Assembly (NCBI GenBank): GCA_944393005.1
Contig: CALXYO010000014.1
Coordinates: 1-51,031, forward strand
Reading direction: 5' to 3'
DNA: 51,031 bases
Source: an uncultured Spirochaetales bacterium
GTDB taxonomy: Bacteria > Spirochaetota > Spirochaetia > Sphaerochaetales > Sphaerochaetaceae
Position numbers and translations under genes: made by a program. Position 1 is the first letter of the stretch. Every line of letters begins with the position of its first letter. Below, one piece after another: positions 50,870 to 51,031 of this stretch. The notes below the pieces were generated by a model, which saw only the letters and a program-made list of their open reading frames with translations, ran no database searches and was not told the DNA's origin.

Positions 50870-50902
50870 GGCTGCCGCACCACTTGGTGAGATGCGGCAG
50901 CC
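50870..50902 (-). terminator. Terminator of a minus-strand gene beyond the window
   Basis: Ten-base stem GGCTGCCGCA / TGCGGCAGCC with a 13-base loop, followed on the minus strand by TTTTTTCAT. No plus-strand T run follows, so it ends a transcript entering from the right, or serves both weakly. A second CTGCCG / CGGCAG stem lies at 50959-50980; 50903-51031 holds no gene. Confidence 0.75.
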
Positions 50903-51031
50903 GGGACTGATGATCAATGCGTCCTTCCCTTATTTTCACAATTTACCAAGCAAAGAAGCTGCCGTCTTTCAATGCGGCAGATGAATTGAGTTTTTGCAAT
51001 GTCTGTAAAGGAAAGAAAATAGCTGAAAAAA

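Noticed and set aside
1..51031. CRISPR arrays, tRNA genes, prophage genes or intact insertion sequences.
   Set aside because: No regularly spaced repeats, no tRNA-like T-arm/acceptor sets and no transposase or phage frames were seen on either strand; a dedicated tRNA scan was not possible.

Overview
The window looks like chromosomal DNA of a Gram-negative, fermentative spirochaete, most likely of the Sphaerochaetaceae or a close relative. This is a tentative reading by family resemblance. It rests on binding proteins with signal peptides ending in a Phe/Ala-Gly-Gly type junction, an outer-membrane TolC partner, a type III glutamine synthetase, ABC and TRAP uptake in place of classical PTS, and a polyphosphate/glycolysis operon. 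There are no tRNA genes, CRISPR arrays, phage genes or intact insertion sequences. The 3' end of a 5S rRNA gene opens the window, so an rRNA operon ends there.

Layout. 0.1-1.8 kb: a GntR/FCD regulator, a low-molecular-weight tyrosine phosphatase and a one-domain asparaginase. 1.8-4.8 kb: methionine uptake metN-metI, a terminator, then metQ with its own promoter and a very Met-rich leader peptide. 4.8-7.2 kb: rmuC and ornithine carbamoyltransferase. 7.2-10.7 kb (minus): a flavin/PLP-fold protein and a TAXI-TRAP transporter. 11.0-16.0 kb: a four-gene BmpA-type nucleoside ABC transporter. 16.2-20.3 kb: peroxiredoxin, MarR-MATE pair, flavodoxin-like reductase, SplB-like radical SAM protein. 20.3-21.1 kb: decayed BrnT/BrnA toxin-antitoxin pieces and a nucleoside hydrolase fragment. 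21.2-26.9 kb (minus): a tripartite RND efflux operon. 27.3-34.3 kb: a lipoprotein with a possible RNA switch, glnN, M18 aminopeptidase, a membrane protein and a Gfo/Idh/MocA oxidoreductase.

34.4-45.0 kb is a visibly more AT-rich block: a Dpp/Opp-type ABC transporter (five genes), an esterase, MurQ, a BadF-type sugar kinase and an EIIC-like permease without EIIB, with a convergent RpiR/MurR-type regulator. Together these look like a system for taking up and degrading peptidoglycan fragments (peptides plus MurNAc). Its right edge carries a degenerate copy of the 3' end of the oxidoreductase gene that borders its left edge, joined to a degenerate copy of the 3' end of ppk1. The block therefore looks inserted into an ancestral oxidoreductase/ppk1 junction.

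45.2-50.9 kb: debris with a 35-residue hydrophobic peptide gene that has a perfect ribosome site (candidate type I toxin), then a minus-strand operon pfkA-ppx/gppA-ppk1 linking glycolysis to polyphosphate, and a membrane protein of unknown function. Several genes (rmuC, the RND adaptor gene, the 32.4 kb and 50.1 kb membrane-protein genes) have a -10 box only 6-9 bases before the ATG and no useful ribosome site, which suggests leaderless mRNAs.
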